In this document: positions 9,193-17,976 of the stretch, piece by piece | Layout of the letters: every line of letters starts with the position of its first letter | Position numbering within the stretch: the stretch's first letter is position 1 | Source: Pseudomonadota bacterium | GTDB taxonomy: Bacteria; Pseudomonadota; Alphaproteobacteria; Rhodospirillales; 2-02-FULL-58-16 | Assembly: GCA_022560215.1 (NCBI GenBank) | Contig: JADFTO010000016.1 | Coordinates: 1 to 19,546, forward strand | DNA: 19,546 bases | Reading direction: 5' to 3' | Notes under the pieces: generated by a model | Databases searched by the model: none | Told to the model about the DNA's origin: nothing | The model's input: the letters and a program-made list of their open reading frames with translations, nothing else | Translations under genes and position numbers: made by a program

Positions 9193-9240
9193 AGCGGCGG
9201 GATTTGAACCCACGACTTCTACAACCCCAGTGTAGTGCGC
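9193..9240 (-). repeat. tRNA-Pro(GGG) 3' fragment, candidate attachment-site remnant
   Basis: These 48 bases match 10321-10368 of the complete tRNA-Pro gene at 45 positions without gaps. Read on the minus strand, the piece runs from the end of the D stem through the anticodon arm, variable region and T arm into the 3' acceptor strand. It lacks the 5' acceptor/D region, the last acceptor bases, the discriminator and CCA. The three differences are in the anticodon loop (one base) and the variable region (two bases), so both arms still fold. Tyrosine integrases often use tRNA 3' ends as attachment sites and leave such fragments at island ends; that role is inferred here. No integrase gene is in the window. 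Confidence 0.85.
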
Positions 9241-9263
9241 AGGCGCCTTTCGGGCGCTTTATA
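9241..9263 (+). terminator. Weak candidate terminator after the second narK gene
   Basis: A G+C stem GGCGCC/GGGCGC (about 5-7 pairs around a 5-base loop, 9241-9259) is followed by TTTATAG on the plus strand. It could end nar cassette transcription but has only a short T tract, and it touches the tRNA-Pro fragment, so it may be chance structure. Confidence 0.3.
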
Positions 9264-9282
9264 GGCGGGACGGCCCTGGCTG

Positions 9283-10263
9283 CTAAAGCCCGACACCCGC
9301 CAGTTGTTTTTCCGGGTAGCGGGGGCCCGCCGCCGCGCCTGGCCTGAAGGCGTCGTTCAGTGCCGAGAGGTCCTCGCCGTTCAGGCTCACGTCCAGGGCC
9401 GCGATATTATCCTCCAGGTGCCCCCGGCGCTTCGAGCCAGGGATGGGAACGATGTCGTCTCCCTGTGCCAGGAGCCAGGCCAGGGCCACCTGGGCCGCCG
9501 TCGCTCCCTTGGCGGCGGCCACTTCTTCAAGGACCGGAAGCAGGGCGGCCGTATTTTGTTCCATGTTTTCCGGCGAAAAGCGCGGATGGGCGTGACGGCG
9601 GTCGCCTTCGATCAGGTCGCCCGGGGTACGGATGGTGGCGCTCAAGAATCCCCGGCCCAAGGGCGCATAGGCCACGAACCCGATGCCGAGCTCCCGGCAC
9701 AGCGGCAGGATGTCTGCTTCCACGTCCCGGGTCCAGAGCGAGTATTCCGACTGCAGCGCAGAGATGGGATGGGTGGCATGGGCCCGCCTGATGGTGTCGG
9801 GCCCGGCCTCGCTGAGGCCCAGGGCGCGGACCTTCCCCTGCTCGACCAGGCGCGACATGGCGCCGACCGTGTCCTCGATGGGCGTCGCCGGATCGACCCG
9901 GTGCTGATAGAGGATGTCGATGACGTCGGTCTTCAGCCGGCCGAGGCTCGCCTCACACGCCGAGATGACGTGATCGGGCTTGCCGCAGACGGCGCGCGAC
10001 CCATCGGGGAGGTGGATGTTGCCGAACTTGGTGGCCAGGATCACGTCACCGCGCCGCCCCTCTATGGCCCGGGCCAGGAGTTCCTCGTTGGCGCCCCGGC
10101 CGTAGTTGTTCGACGTGTCCAGGAAGGCCGCATTCAGTTCCATGGCGCGGTGGATGGTGGCGATGGATAAGTCGTCGTCAAACACCCCGTAGGCGATGGT
10201 CATGCCCATGCAGCCGAGGCCCACGGCCGGGACCTCGCAATCGCCCAGCTTCCGATTTTTCAT
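9283..10263 (-). CDS. Aldo/keto reductase
   Basis: This is a 326-residue NAD(P)H-dependent aldo/keto reductase, a soluble TIM-barrel oxidoreductase of the large YakC/AKR13-like type. The catalytic tetrad is complete: Asp49 and Tyr54 (DTSNNYG), Lys79 (ATKFG) and His121 (LYQHRVDP). The late IPGSKRRGHLEDN block fits the cofactor phosphate-binding site. The substrate cannot be told from sequence. The start is ATG at 10263, preceded by GAGGGGAA; a GTG one codon earlier (10266) is possible. The gene stands alone between the complete tRNA-Pro gene and its fragment, downstream of the tRNA terminator, and has no pathway partners nearby. It may be a small cargo of the tRNA-Pro locus or an old backbone gene. 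Confidence 0.92.
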   Translation of the reverse strand: MKNRKLGDCEVPAVGLGCMGMTIAYGVFDDDLSIATIHRAMELNAAFLDTSNNYGRGANEELLARAIEGRRGDVILATKFGNIHLPDGSRAVCGKPDHVISACEASLGRLKTDVIDILYQHRVDPATPIEDTVGAMSRLVEQGKVRALGLSEAGPDTIRRAHATHPISALQSEYSLWTRDVEADILPLCRELGIGFVAYAPLGRGFLSATIRTPGDLIEGDRRHAHPRFSPENMEQNTAALLPVLEEVAAAKGATAAQVALAWLLAQGDDIVPIPGSKRRGHLEDNIAALDVSLNGEDLSALNDAFRPGAAAGPRYPEKQLAGVGL

Positions 10264-10280
10264 CACCGCTTCCCCTCAAG

Positions 10281-10302
10281 AAAAAGGCCCGAGCGCCGGG
10301 CC
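10281..10302 (-). terminator. Rho-independent terminator downstream of tRNA-Pro
   Basis: On the minus strand the stem GGCCCG/CGGGCC (6 pairs, 5-base loop) is followed directly by TTTTTC. It lies 12 bases past the encoded CCA of tRNA-Pro and before the aldo/keto reductase start, so it should separate the two transcripts. Confidence 0.75.
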
Positions 10303-10313
10303 CCCGATGTGAT

Positions 10314-10390
10314 TGGTCGGAGCGGCGGGATTTGAACCCACGACCCCTACACCCCCAGTGTAGTGCGCTACCAGACTGCGCCACGCTCCG
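10314..10390 (-). tRNA. tRNA-Pro (anticodon GGG)
   Basis: The minus strand folds as a full cloverleaf. The acceptor strands are CGGAGCG (10390-10384) and CGCTCCG (10324-10318). The anticodon stem CTACA/TGTAG encloses loop CTGGGGG, which reads GGG at positions 34-36. The T arm has GGGTTCAAATCCC. The discriminator is A (10317) and CCA is encoded at 10316-10314. The G at position 37 is usual for tRNA-Pro. It lies downstream of the MerR gene, and its 3' half is duplicated at 9193-9240. Confidence 0.96.
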
Positions 10391-10400
10391 GCCGGGGGGG

Positions 10401-10430
10401 ACTATACAGCGCCCGGCTCCATCAGCGCAA
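10401..10430 (-). promoter_or_regulatory. Candidate promoter for tRNA-Pro
   Basis: On the minus strand, TTGCGC (10430-10425) and TATAGT (10406-10401) are separated by 18 bases, and the second box lies 10 bases before the tRNA 5' end. Spacing and boxes fit a sigma-70 type promoter. This is by eye only. Confidence 0.5.
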
Positions 10431-10446
10431 AAGTTTCAAGCCGGGA

Positions 10447-10845
10447 TCAGCCGCCGCGCAGCATTTTGCGCAGTTGCTCCAGTTCCCCGATCACCGCCTC
10501 CAACGCGGCCCTTTGGCGGCGGAGCCCGGGCTCTTCGTCCGGGCCGTCCGCGGGCTCCACCTTGGCGCCGTTCTGGCGCAACAGCTTCTGCACGCCCTTG
10601 ATGGTGTAGCCGTCGGTGTAGAGGAGGTCGCGGATGCGTCGCAGGAGGTCCACGTCCTCGGGCCGGTAATAGCGCCTGCCGCCGCCGCGCTTGAGGGGCT
10701 TGACCAGGGAAAACTTGGTTTCCCAGAAGCGGAGCACGTGCTGGGGAAGGTCCAGTTCCGTCGCTACTTCGCTGATGGTGCGGAAAGCCGCGGCCGATTT
10801 TGCGATGCGGCGCGCGCCACTGTCGCCTCGGGGCGCTTGCGCCAT
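10447..10845 (-). CDS. MerR family transcriptional regulator
   Basis: This 132-residue DNA-binding protein has an N-terminal winged helix of the MerR type: FRTISEVATELDLPQHVLRF at about 21-40, RRYYRPEDVDLL at about 56-67, then the second helical part DGYTIKGVQKLL. A charged linker leads to a short Leu/Arg-rich C-terminal helix (residues 108-130) suited to dimerisation. There is no Cys-rich effector site, so a metal or redox sensor role is not supported. It starts 2 bases after the ihfA stop, so the two are co-transcribed. This MerR gene next to ihfA and tRNA-Pro is a recurrent alphaproteobacterial arrangement. The target is unknown. Confidence 0.9.
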   Translation of the reverse strand: MAQAPRGDSGARRIAKSAAAFRTISEVATELDLPQHVLRFWETKFSLVKPLKRGGGRRYYRPEDVDLLRRIRDLLYTDGYTIKGVQKLLRQNGAKVEPADGPDEEPGLRRQRAALEAVIGELEQLRKMLRGG

Positions 10846-10847
10846 GG

Positions 10848-11162
10848 TCAGACTGACGTCCCGGGCCGTCTCAGCTCGTTGATGCGGTCCTTCATGACCT
10901 GGGAGGGGCGGAAGACGAGAACCTTTCGGGGCAGGATGGGGACTTCCTCGCCGGTCTTCGGGTTGCGTCCGATCCTTTGGCCCTTCTGGCGCACCGAAAA
11001 GCTGCCGAAGGACGAAACCTTGACCGTCTCCCCCCTCGACAGGGCATTGGAAACCTCGGTCAAGACGGCTTCCAGGAGTTCCGCCGACTCGTTCCGGGAC
11101 AGGCCGACTTCCTGGTACACCATCTCGCCCAGATGGGCGCGCGTGATGGTTTTGGGGGCCAT
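10848..11162 (-). CDS. ihfA: Integration host factor subunit alpha
   Basis: A 104-residue HU/IHF fold protein that bends DNA at specific sites as a dimer with IHF beta (not in the window). It has the family segments TITRAHLGEMVYQEVG, SRGETVKVSSFGSFSVRQK, the DNA-inserting arm RIGRNPKTGEEVPILPRKV and the closing FRPSQVMKDRIN. The Arg-Asn-Pro tip that intercalates into DNA is present. ATG 11162 is preceded by GGAGA at 9 bases. It is downstream of fabH across a 110-base gap that holds a possible promoter, and directly upstream of the MerR gene. Confidence 0.96.
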   Translation of the reverse strand: MAPKTITRAHLGEMVYQEVGLSRNESAELLEAVLTEVSNALSRGETVKVSSFGSFSVRQKGQRIGRNPKTGEEVPILPRKVLVFRPSQVMKDRINELRRPGTSV

Positions 11163-11195
11163 GTCGAGGAGTCTCCTTGGTCTTGTTTCCGAATC

Positions 11196-11224
11196 AGCCT
11201 ATCGCCGCGAAATAAATCCGTCAA
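11196..11224 (-). promoter_or_regulatory. Candidate promoter upstream of ihfA
   Basis: On the minus strand, TTGACG (11224-11219) and TAGGCT (11201-11196) are 17 bases apart in the A+T-richer gap between fabH and ihfA. The -35 box is good and the -10 box poor. It would let ihfA and the MerR gene be expressed apart from plsX-fabH. Confidence 0.35.
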
Positions 11225-11272
11225 TATCAAAGGGATGACGGGAATGCTTCATCCATGATTGCGGGCTCCGCC

Positions 11273-12238
11273 CTACCAGCGGACGAGGCAAGCGGCCCAG
11301 GTCAAGCCGCCGCCGAGCGCTTCCATCAGCACCAGATGTCCGGGCTGGATACGGCCGTCGTGGATCGCTACGTCGAGGGCCAGCGGGATGGAGGCGGCCG
11401 AGGTGTTGGCGTGGCGCTCGACGGTGACGACCACGCGCTCGCCATCCAGGCCGAGCTTGCGCGTGGTGCTGTCCAGGATGCGCTTGTTGGCCTGGTGCGG
11501 CACCACCCAGTCGATGTCCTCAGTGCTAAGGCCGTTCGCCTCCACGGCCTCCTTGACGATGCTCGACAAGTTGAGGACGGCGTGCCGGTAGATCTCGCGT
11601 CCGGACATGCGCACATGGCCGACGGTCATGGTGGAAGACGGTCCCCCGTCCACGTACAGGAGATCGTTCAGGCGGCCGTCGGAATGCAGGTGGGTGGAGA
11701 GGATTCCCCTGCCGTCCGCCGATGAGTTGCCCTTCAGGACCACGGCGCCGGCGCCGTCGCCGAAAAGCACGCAGGTCGAGCGGTCCTGCCAGTCGATGAT
11801 CCTGGAAAAGGTCTCGGCGCCGATGACCAGGACGGTTTCCGCCTGACCCACCTTGATGAAGTTGTCGCCCACCGACAGGCCGTAGAGGAAACCGGAACAG
11901 ACGGCCTGGATATCGAAGGCGGCGCCGGTGGTTAAGCCCAGCATGGCCTGGACCTTGGTGGCGGTGGCGGGGAAGGTGTTGTCGGGCGTGGTCGTCGCCA
12001 GCACGATCATGTCCAGGTCCTGGGCCGCCATTCCGGCGTCCCTGAGGGCCCTTTCCGCCGAATGGAAGGCGAGATCGGAGGTCAGCTCGCCGTCGGCGGC
12101 GATATGGCGCTGGCGGATGCCCGTCCGCTCGACGATCCATTGGTCGGACGTATCCACCGTGGCGGCCAGGTCTTCATTGGTGAGGATTTTTTCGGGCAGG
12201 TAGGAGCCGCACCCGATGATCTGGGAGCGCAGGGTCAT
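11273..12238 (-). CDS. fabH: Beta-ketoacyl-ACP synthase III (FabH)
   Basis: FabH starts fatty acid synthesis by condensing acetyl-CoA with malonyl-ACP in the cytoplasm. The 321-residue protein has the thiolase-fold Cys-His-Asn triad: Cys114 (QAVCSGF), His248 (VPHQAN) and Asn278 (RHANTSAA). The N-terminal GCGSYLPEKILTN, the WIVERTGI block and the C-terminal GGGLTWAACLVRW are standard. Its ATG overlaps the plsX stop as ATGA, indicating coupled translation. The gene is intact and of normal length. Confidence 0.97.
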   Translation of the reverse strand: MTLRSQIIGCGSYLPEKILTNEDLAATVDTSDQWIVERTGIRQRHIAADGELTSDLAFHSAERALRDAGMAAQDLDMIVLATTTPDNTFPATATKVQAMLGLTTGAAFDIQAVCSGFLYGLSVGDNFIKVGQAETVLVIGAETFSRIIDWQDRSTCVLFGDGAGAVVLKGNSSADGRGILSTHLHSDGRLNDLLYVDGGPSSTMTVGHVRMSGREIYRHAVLNLSSIVKEAVEANGLSTEDIDWVVPHQANKRILDSTTRKLGLDGERVVVTVERHANTSAASIPLALDVAIHDGRIQPGHLVLMEALGGGLTWAACLVRW

Positions 12239-13281
12239 GAGCCGATTTTCGCCATGGGGGTCCCACCGGCGTTCAGTTTCTGGAAATCTTTCTTGATTCC
12301 CTCGTTGTAGCCGTCGGTTATCAGTTCCACGGCTACCCGAATGGCGTTGGAGAAGCCGAAGGCGTCCGTGTTGCCGTGGCTTTTCACGCAGATGCCGTTG
12401 AGGCCGACCAGCATGGCGCCGTTGTACTGGCGTGGATCGACGCGCTTGCGGAGGGTCTCCAGCGCCGGGCGCGCGAGAAAGGCGCCGAGCCGCGACATGG
12501 GCGAGCTCAACAGGGCTTCCTTGAGGAACTGGCCGAACAGCTTGACCGTGCCTTCCGCCGTCTTGAGGGCGATGTTGCCGGTGAATCCGTCGGTCACCAC
12601 TACGTCCACGGTGCCTTTGCCGATGTCGTCGCCTTCGACGAATCCGTAGAACTTTATCGGCAGGCTGGTTTCCTGAAGGATCAAGGCCGCTTCCTTGACG
12701 GCCTCGTTTCCTTTCAGGCCCTCCACGCCGATGTTGAGGATGCCGATGGTGGGCTGCTCAAGCCCCAGGACGTTGCGGGCGAAGACCTCCCCCATGACGG
12801 CGAACTGCACCAGGTTGTCGCTGCTGCATTCCACGTTGGCGCCGAGATCGAGCATCACAGTCTCACCCCGGAGGGTCGGGAAATAGGTGGCGATGGCCGG
12901 TCGGTCAATTCCCGGCAGGGTCTTGAGCACGAATTTGGCCATGGCCATCAGGGCCCCGGTGTTGCCGGCGGAAACGACCCCCGCCGCCTCGCCGTCGGCG
13001 ACGGCGTTGATGGCCAGCCGCATGCTCGAATTGCGCCCGCTGCGGAGCGCCGTTCCCGGCTTTTCGTCGTCGCTCACCGCGTCCTCGGTGTGGCGCACCT
13101 GAACGGCGCCCCTGACCCGCCCGAATTGGTCGAGAAGGGGATTGAGCACGGATTCGTCGCCGAACAGCAGATAGTCCACGTCGGGGAGCTTGCCGAGGGC
13201 AATGTCGATTCCTTCCACGACCATGCGGGGGGCGAGATCACCCCCCATGGCGTCCAGGGAAAGCGTCAGGCGCTTTGACAA
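12235..13281 (-). CDS. plsX: Phosphate acyltransferase PlsX
   Basis: PlsX makes acyl-phosphate from acyl-ACP, the acyl donor for the PlsY step of phospholipid synthesis. The 348-residue protein opens with LSLDAMGGDLAPRMVVEGID and contains SAGNTGALMAMAKF, MLDLGANVE and the late GHT-like KSHGNTDAFGFSNAI region, all typical. The start codon is TTG at 13281 (TTG TCA AAG CGC). It is chosen because it places the conserved LDAMGGD at the normal distance from the N-terminus and has AAGGA 10 bases upstream; no closer ATG fits. It lies 27 bases after rpmF and overlaps fabH by 4 bases, forming a rpmF-plsX-fabH operon. Confidence 0.96.
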   Translation of the reverse strand: MSKRLTLSLDAMGGDLAPRMVVEGIDIALGKLPDVDYLLFGDESVLNPLLDQFGRVRGAVQVRHTEDAVSDDEKPGTALRSGRNSSMRLAINAVADGEAAGVVSAGNTGALMAMAKFVLKTLPGIDRPAIATYFPTLRGETVMLDLGANVECSSDNLVQFAVMGEVFARNVLGLEQPTIGILNIGVEGLKGNEAVKEAALILQETSLPIKFYGFVEGDDIGKGTVDVVVTDGFTGNIALKTAEGTVKLFGQFLKEALLSSPMSRLGAFLARPALETLRKRVDPRQYNGAMLVGLNGICVKSHGNTDAFGFSNAIRVAVELITDGYNEGIKKDFQKLNAGGTPMAKIGS

Positions 13282-13308
13282 AAGGAATGCGTCCTTGGCT
13301 AAGACGTG

Positions 13309-13494
13309 TCAGGCAACGTCCGCCGCTTCCATAACTTCGCGGTCATTATAATGGCCGCAGGACGGGCAGACGTGATGGGGCCGTTTCAATTCACCGCAAT
13401 GGGAACAATCCTCGTAGGCCGCGAGCCCAAGCCGGTCGTGGGAACGGCGTTGATTCCGGCGGGACGTGGAGATTTTTTTCTTCGGGACGGCCAT
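13309..13494 (-). CDS. rpmF: 50S ribosomal protein L32
   Basis: A 61-residue ribosomal protein of the large subunit. It begins MAVPKKKISTSRRNQRRSHD and holds the two zinc-type pairs CSHC and CPSC. The ATG at 13494 is chosen over one 12 bases upstream because every L32 begins near MAVPK and the GAGGGG site sits just before it. It is followed 27 bases later by plsX, the usual coupling of ribosome and membrane lipid genes. A short hairpin covers its ribosome binding site (see 13499-13518). Confidence 0.96.
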   Translation of the reverse strand: MAVPKKKISTSRRNQRRSHDRLGLAAYEDCSHCGELKRPHHVCPSCGHYNDREVMEAADVA

Positions 13495-13498
13495 AATT

Positions 13499-13518
13499 CC
13501 CCTCATTGGAAAGAGGGG
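13499..13518 (-). promoter_or_regulatory. Hairpin covering the rpmF ribosome binding site
   Basis: On the minus strand CCCCTC and GAGGGG form six pairs around an 8-base loop. The 3' arm is the rpmF Shine-Dalgarno sequence itself, 4 bases before the ATG. The structure could lower or regulate rpmF translation. This is inferred from pairing only. Confidence 0.35.
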
Positions 13519-13555
13519 GCTTACTTAAACAAATTGTCGGCCCGGGGCAAGGCGC

Positions 13556-14083
13556 TTACGACTTCTTTGCAAGTTTATCCTTGAAACCGGCCAGCGCCGC
13601 GAAGCCCCCCCTCTTTTCCTTTCCCGTCTCTTCGCTTTCAAAGCCGCCGAAGTCCGCGCCCGGAACCCTGGGAAAGGGGTCGATTTCCAATGCCAACTGT
13701 TCGGCGACGACGGCTCCCAAGTCGATGACGCCGTCGATGATGGGATCGGGAGGGTCGTCTGATTTTAGTGTCAGCTCCACGTCTTCGTCCCCGGCGCCTT
13801 CCGGGCCATTGGGGCCGAAATGGCGCTGGATGGACGCCTCGATCCTGGATTCCACGGGCTCGAGGGTGACCACGCACGACTGGGTGAGCTCGGCCATGAG
13901 CGTGCCCCGGACGCCGATCTTGCCGTCTGCGGGCGAAATCAGGAGCCTAGCCTCCAGCCGCTCCAGGGAGACAAGGCCCAAATGCCGGGCGAGGGCCTCC
14001 CTTTCCTCGGCGTCGGCTTCCACGTCGAGCGCGGTCTCGGCGAGACCGGCCACGGCCATGGGGCGGGACAGGTGGGGGATCAT
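13556..14083 (-). CDS. YceD/DUF177 family protein (large ribosomal RNA accumulation protein)
   Basis: A 175-residue acidic protein of the YceD/DUF177 family, which is tied to accumulation of 23S rRNA and is usually encoded just upstream of rpmF, as here. The family centre is visible as ELTQSCVVTLEPVESRIEAS (about 87-106), then an acidic stretch and the C-terminal half LGAVVAEQLALEIDPFPRVP. The tail is rich in Lys and Gly. Its ATG overlaps the upstream chaperone stop (ATGA), and rpmF follows after 61 bases. The assignment rests on the motifs plus position. Confidence 0.88.
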   Translation of the reverse strand: MIPHLSRPMAVAGLAETALDVEADAEEREALARHLGLVSLERLEARLLISPADGKIGVRGTLMAELTQSCVVTLEPVESRIEASIQRHFGPNGPEGAGDEDVELTLKSDDPPDPIIDGVIDLGAVVAEQLALEIDPFPRVPGADFGGFESEETGKEKRGGFAALAGFKDKLAKKS

Positions 14084-14619
14084 ATCTGATCGGCCCCGCT
14101 CCCTGGCGGGGGGCCGAAGGCGACCTCGCCCTCAAGGAGCCGCTCCACGTCCATGGCGTCCAGCGCTTCGGCCTCACTGCGCATGTAACGGCACATGGCC
14201 CCGGGGTCTTCGGGTTCCCGCTGGCGGTAGAGGTTGCGCAGGAGGGCTTCGGCCAGGACCTCGTCGCCGCTGGCCAGCCCCGCTTCGTAGGCCGCGATGC
14301 GGCCGTAAAAGGCCTTGGCCATGGCCTTGACGCGCCTGCTCACCCCGAGATCGCCGGCGCCCATTTCGCGCAAGTTGTTTTCCATGTCTTCGAACATGGT
14401 GTCGAATAGATTCTGGGCCAGGTCCGCCGTTCTTTCATGGTCCCGTTTCAGACGGCGGAGCACGAGAAAGGCGTGCAAGGCGATCATGTCGAACCGGCCG
14501 TCCACGGAATCCGACACCCCGCAGTTCAGGTAGAACTCTGGACGCCGCGCCTGGAGCACCACGCTCTCGTAGAGATCGCGGGCGGGGTGGCGGCCGTCCT
14601 TGGGTGCTGGGTGGTTCAT
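14080..14619 (-). CDS. Ubiquinol-cytochrome c chaperone family protein (Cbp3/UQCC1-like)
   Basis: A 179-residue homologue of the Cbp3/UQCC1 chaperones needed for cytochrome b and bc1 complex assembly in mitochondria and alphaproteobacteria. Family features are YESVVLQARRPEFY (about 17-30), FDMIALHAFLVLRRLK, LFDTMFEDMENNLREMG and GVSRRVKAMAKAFYGR. There is no signal peptide or membrane segment, so it should be cytoplasmic or peripheral. It is the first gene of the minus-strand set leading to yceD-rpmF-plsX-fabH and is divergent from bamE across 116 bases. Its presence supports an alphaproteobacterial origin. Confidence 0.88.
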   Translation of the reverse strand: MNHPAPKDGRHPARDLYESVVLQARRPEFYLNCGVSDSVDGRFDMIALHAFLVLRRLKRDHERTADLAQNLFDTMFEDMENNLREMGAGDLGVSRRVKAMAKAFYGRIAAYEAGLASGDEVLAEALLRNLYRQREPEDPGAMCRYMRSEAEALDAMDVERLLEGEVAFGPPPGSGADQI

Positions 14620-14686
14620 GGGTCATCCATCGATGATCGAATTTGACATGCCGCTTGCCAAGGTGCTTTGATTCGGGGGAAACCTT

Positions 14687-14719
14687 ATACCAAAGGTCAT
14701 TATCAGTGACCTTTGGTAT
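14687..14719. promoter_or_regulatory. 13-base palindrome between divergent chaperone and bamE genes
   Basis: Two perfect 13-base arms, ATACCAAAGGTCA (14687-14699) and TGACCTTTGGTAT (14707-14719), flank a 7-base spacer. A second, partly overlapping pair, ACCTTAT (14682-14688) and ATAAGGT (14728-14734), brackets it. TATAAG on the minus strand (14689-14684) and TATTAG on the plus strand (14717-14722) sit at the outer ends and look like -10 boxes. It is in a divergent intergenic gap, so an operator or dispersed palindromic repeat is likelier than a terminator. Confidence 0.6.
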
Positions 14720-14735
14720 TAGGTGTCATAAGGTG

Positions 14736-15179
14736 ATGGTAACAGATTTTCAACAAACCGCGCGGCGCTTGATGGGTCTTGTGATGTGCGTGGCCCTCAT
14801 GGCTTGCGCGCCACGGCTGGACACCCGGGGGAACCTTCCCGATCCCGATCAGCTGACGAAAATAAAGCCCGGCCAGCATACCCGCATTCAGGTGACGGAA
14901 ATCCTGGGATCGCCGTCCAACATCTCCACCTTCGATCAGGAAACCTGGTACTACATCTCGCAGCGGACGGAAACCACGGCTTTTTTCGAACCCGACGTGA
15001 TAACTCGTCAGGTGGTCATTCTCCGGTTCGACAAGGGCGGCACGCTCGCCGACGTCAGGACAATCGGCCTGGAAGAGGGACGCATGGTCCTGCCCGTGGA
15101 AAGGGAAACGCCCACTTCCGGAAATGAAATGACCATCATCGAGCAGCTTCTCGGCAACCTGGGCAAGTTCAACAAGTAG
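14736..15179 (+). CDS. bamE: Outer membrane assembly lipoprotein BamE (SmpA/OmlA family)
   Basis: A lipoprotein of the BAM complex, which inserts beta-barrel proteins into the outer membrane. From ATG 14736 it has 147 residues: a short basic start, a hydrophobic segment and the lipobox LMAC (Cys at about residue 24). The SmpA/OmlA domain follows, with the signature IKPGQHTRIQVTEILGSPS and TWYYISQR. ATG 14736 is chosen because it gives a proper signal peptide and has AGGTG 10 bases upstream; an upstream in-frame ATG (14643) would add a non-signal extension. It is the only backbone gene on the plus strand and converges with hppA 47 bases downstream. Confidence 0.93.
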   Translation: MVTDFQQTARRLMGLVMCVALMACAPRLDTRGNLPDPDQLTKIKPGQHTRIQVTEILGSPSNISTFDQETWYYISQRTETTAFFEPDVITRQVVILRFDKGGTLADVRTIGLEEGRMVLPVERETPTSGNEMTIIEQLLGNLGKFNK

Positions 15180-15226
15180 GCGCCGGGACCGCTCCCCGGA
15201 TAGCGCTCTACGCCGCCCGGCCGCGC

Positions 15227-17320
<2,094 letters not shown>

Positions 17321-17471
17321 GCCTTTGTTCCTTACGTGGTGGTTAGAGGGTCGGGGGCGAGGAAGCCCTCGAATTTGTCGGACTTTATGGCGGAAAAAAA
17401 ACCGGGGCGAAAATGCCAGAATGGATTCGACAAAGCAACAGGTGTCTGAGCCGGGCCATCAAGGGAGAGGG

Positions 17472-17927
17472 TCAACGGCTTCCGCTGCTGGCCACGGACT
17501 GGATGATGACGCCCTTGATGACGCCTTTCCCGGTGATCCTGGCGCCAACCTGATGCAGCCTGTTCCTGATGATCTCGGGGTCGATCTTATTTGTCTTTTT
17601 CAAAAGCGCCGGGATAAACACATAGAGATCGCGCAGGAAAGCGTCGTTGAGGCGGGGCAGCAGCTTGATGATCCTGGCCTCGTTCTCTTCGCCCACGGTT
17701 TCCAGCCTGAACTGGATCTGGATGGTGGCCGCGACCCTGTCTCCCTGGAAAATGGGAAGGTACAGCGGATCGAAGTCGATGATGCGGGGCGGTTCGGGCG
17801 GCGGGGCTTCTTCCTCCGAGACCTCCCCTTCCTCGGCGAAGGGCCCCATCTTCAGGGCCTTGAGGGCGCTGAAGCCGCCGCCGGCGAGCATGATCAGCGC
17901 AACGAATGTGATCAGGATCTTTTTCAT
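17472..17927 (-). CDS. FliL-like single-pass membrane protein
   Basis: A 151-residue protein with one N-terminal hydrophobic segment (residues 4-20) after MKK, an acidic and Pro-rich linker (about 31-48), then a folded domain starting DFDPLYLPIFQGDRVAATIQ. The layout of short cytoplasmic end, one helix, linker, beta-rich periplasmic domain and long amphipathic helix (LNDAFLRDLYVFI) matches FliL, the flagellar basal-body-associated protein that interacts with the stator. There are no flagellar genes here, and FliL-like proteins outside flagellar clusters have no settled role. It lies between thiL (49-base gap) and hppA (151-base gap). No strong ribosome binding site is seen. Confidence 0.72.
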   Translation of the reverse strand: MKKILITFVALIMLAGGGFSALKALKMGPFAEEGEVSEEEAPPPEPPRIIDFDPLYLPIFQGDRVAATIQIQFRLETVGEENEARIIKLLPRLNDAFLRDLYVFIPALLKKTNKIDPEIIRNRLHQVGARITGKGVIKGVIIQSVASSGSR

Positions 17928-17976
17928 GTCGCCACATTATCGCGGGTTGGCGGCTCCCTGAAAACCCCCGCCGGCA

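Noticed and set aside
7582..9213. 543-codon open frame on the minus strand opposite the second narK gene
   Set aside because: It is highly charged and Gly/Asp/Gln rich, typical of antisense to G+C-rich membrane protein genes, with no domain.
9147..9347. Short open frame across the tRNA-Pro fragment
   Set aside because: It is a chance read-through of the narK end and the tRNA piece, with no start signal or similarity.
15180..15226. Bidirectional terminator between bamE and hppA
   Set aside because: CCGGG/CCCGG and AGCGC/GCGCT inverted repeats exist, but stems are 5 pairs and no T tract follows on either strand.
17385..17420. T-tract terminator downstream of the FliL-like gene (minus strand run of eight T)
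   Set aside because: The preceding stem is only about three pairs, too weak to support.
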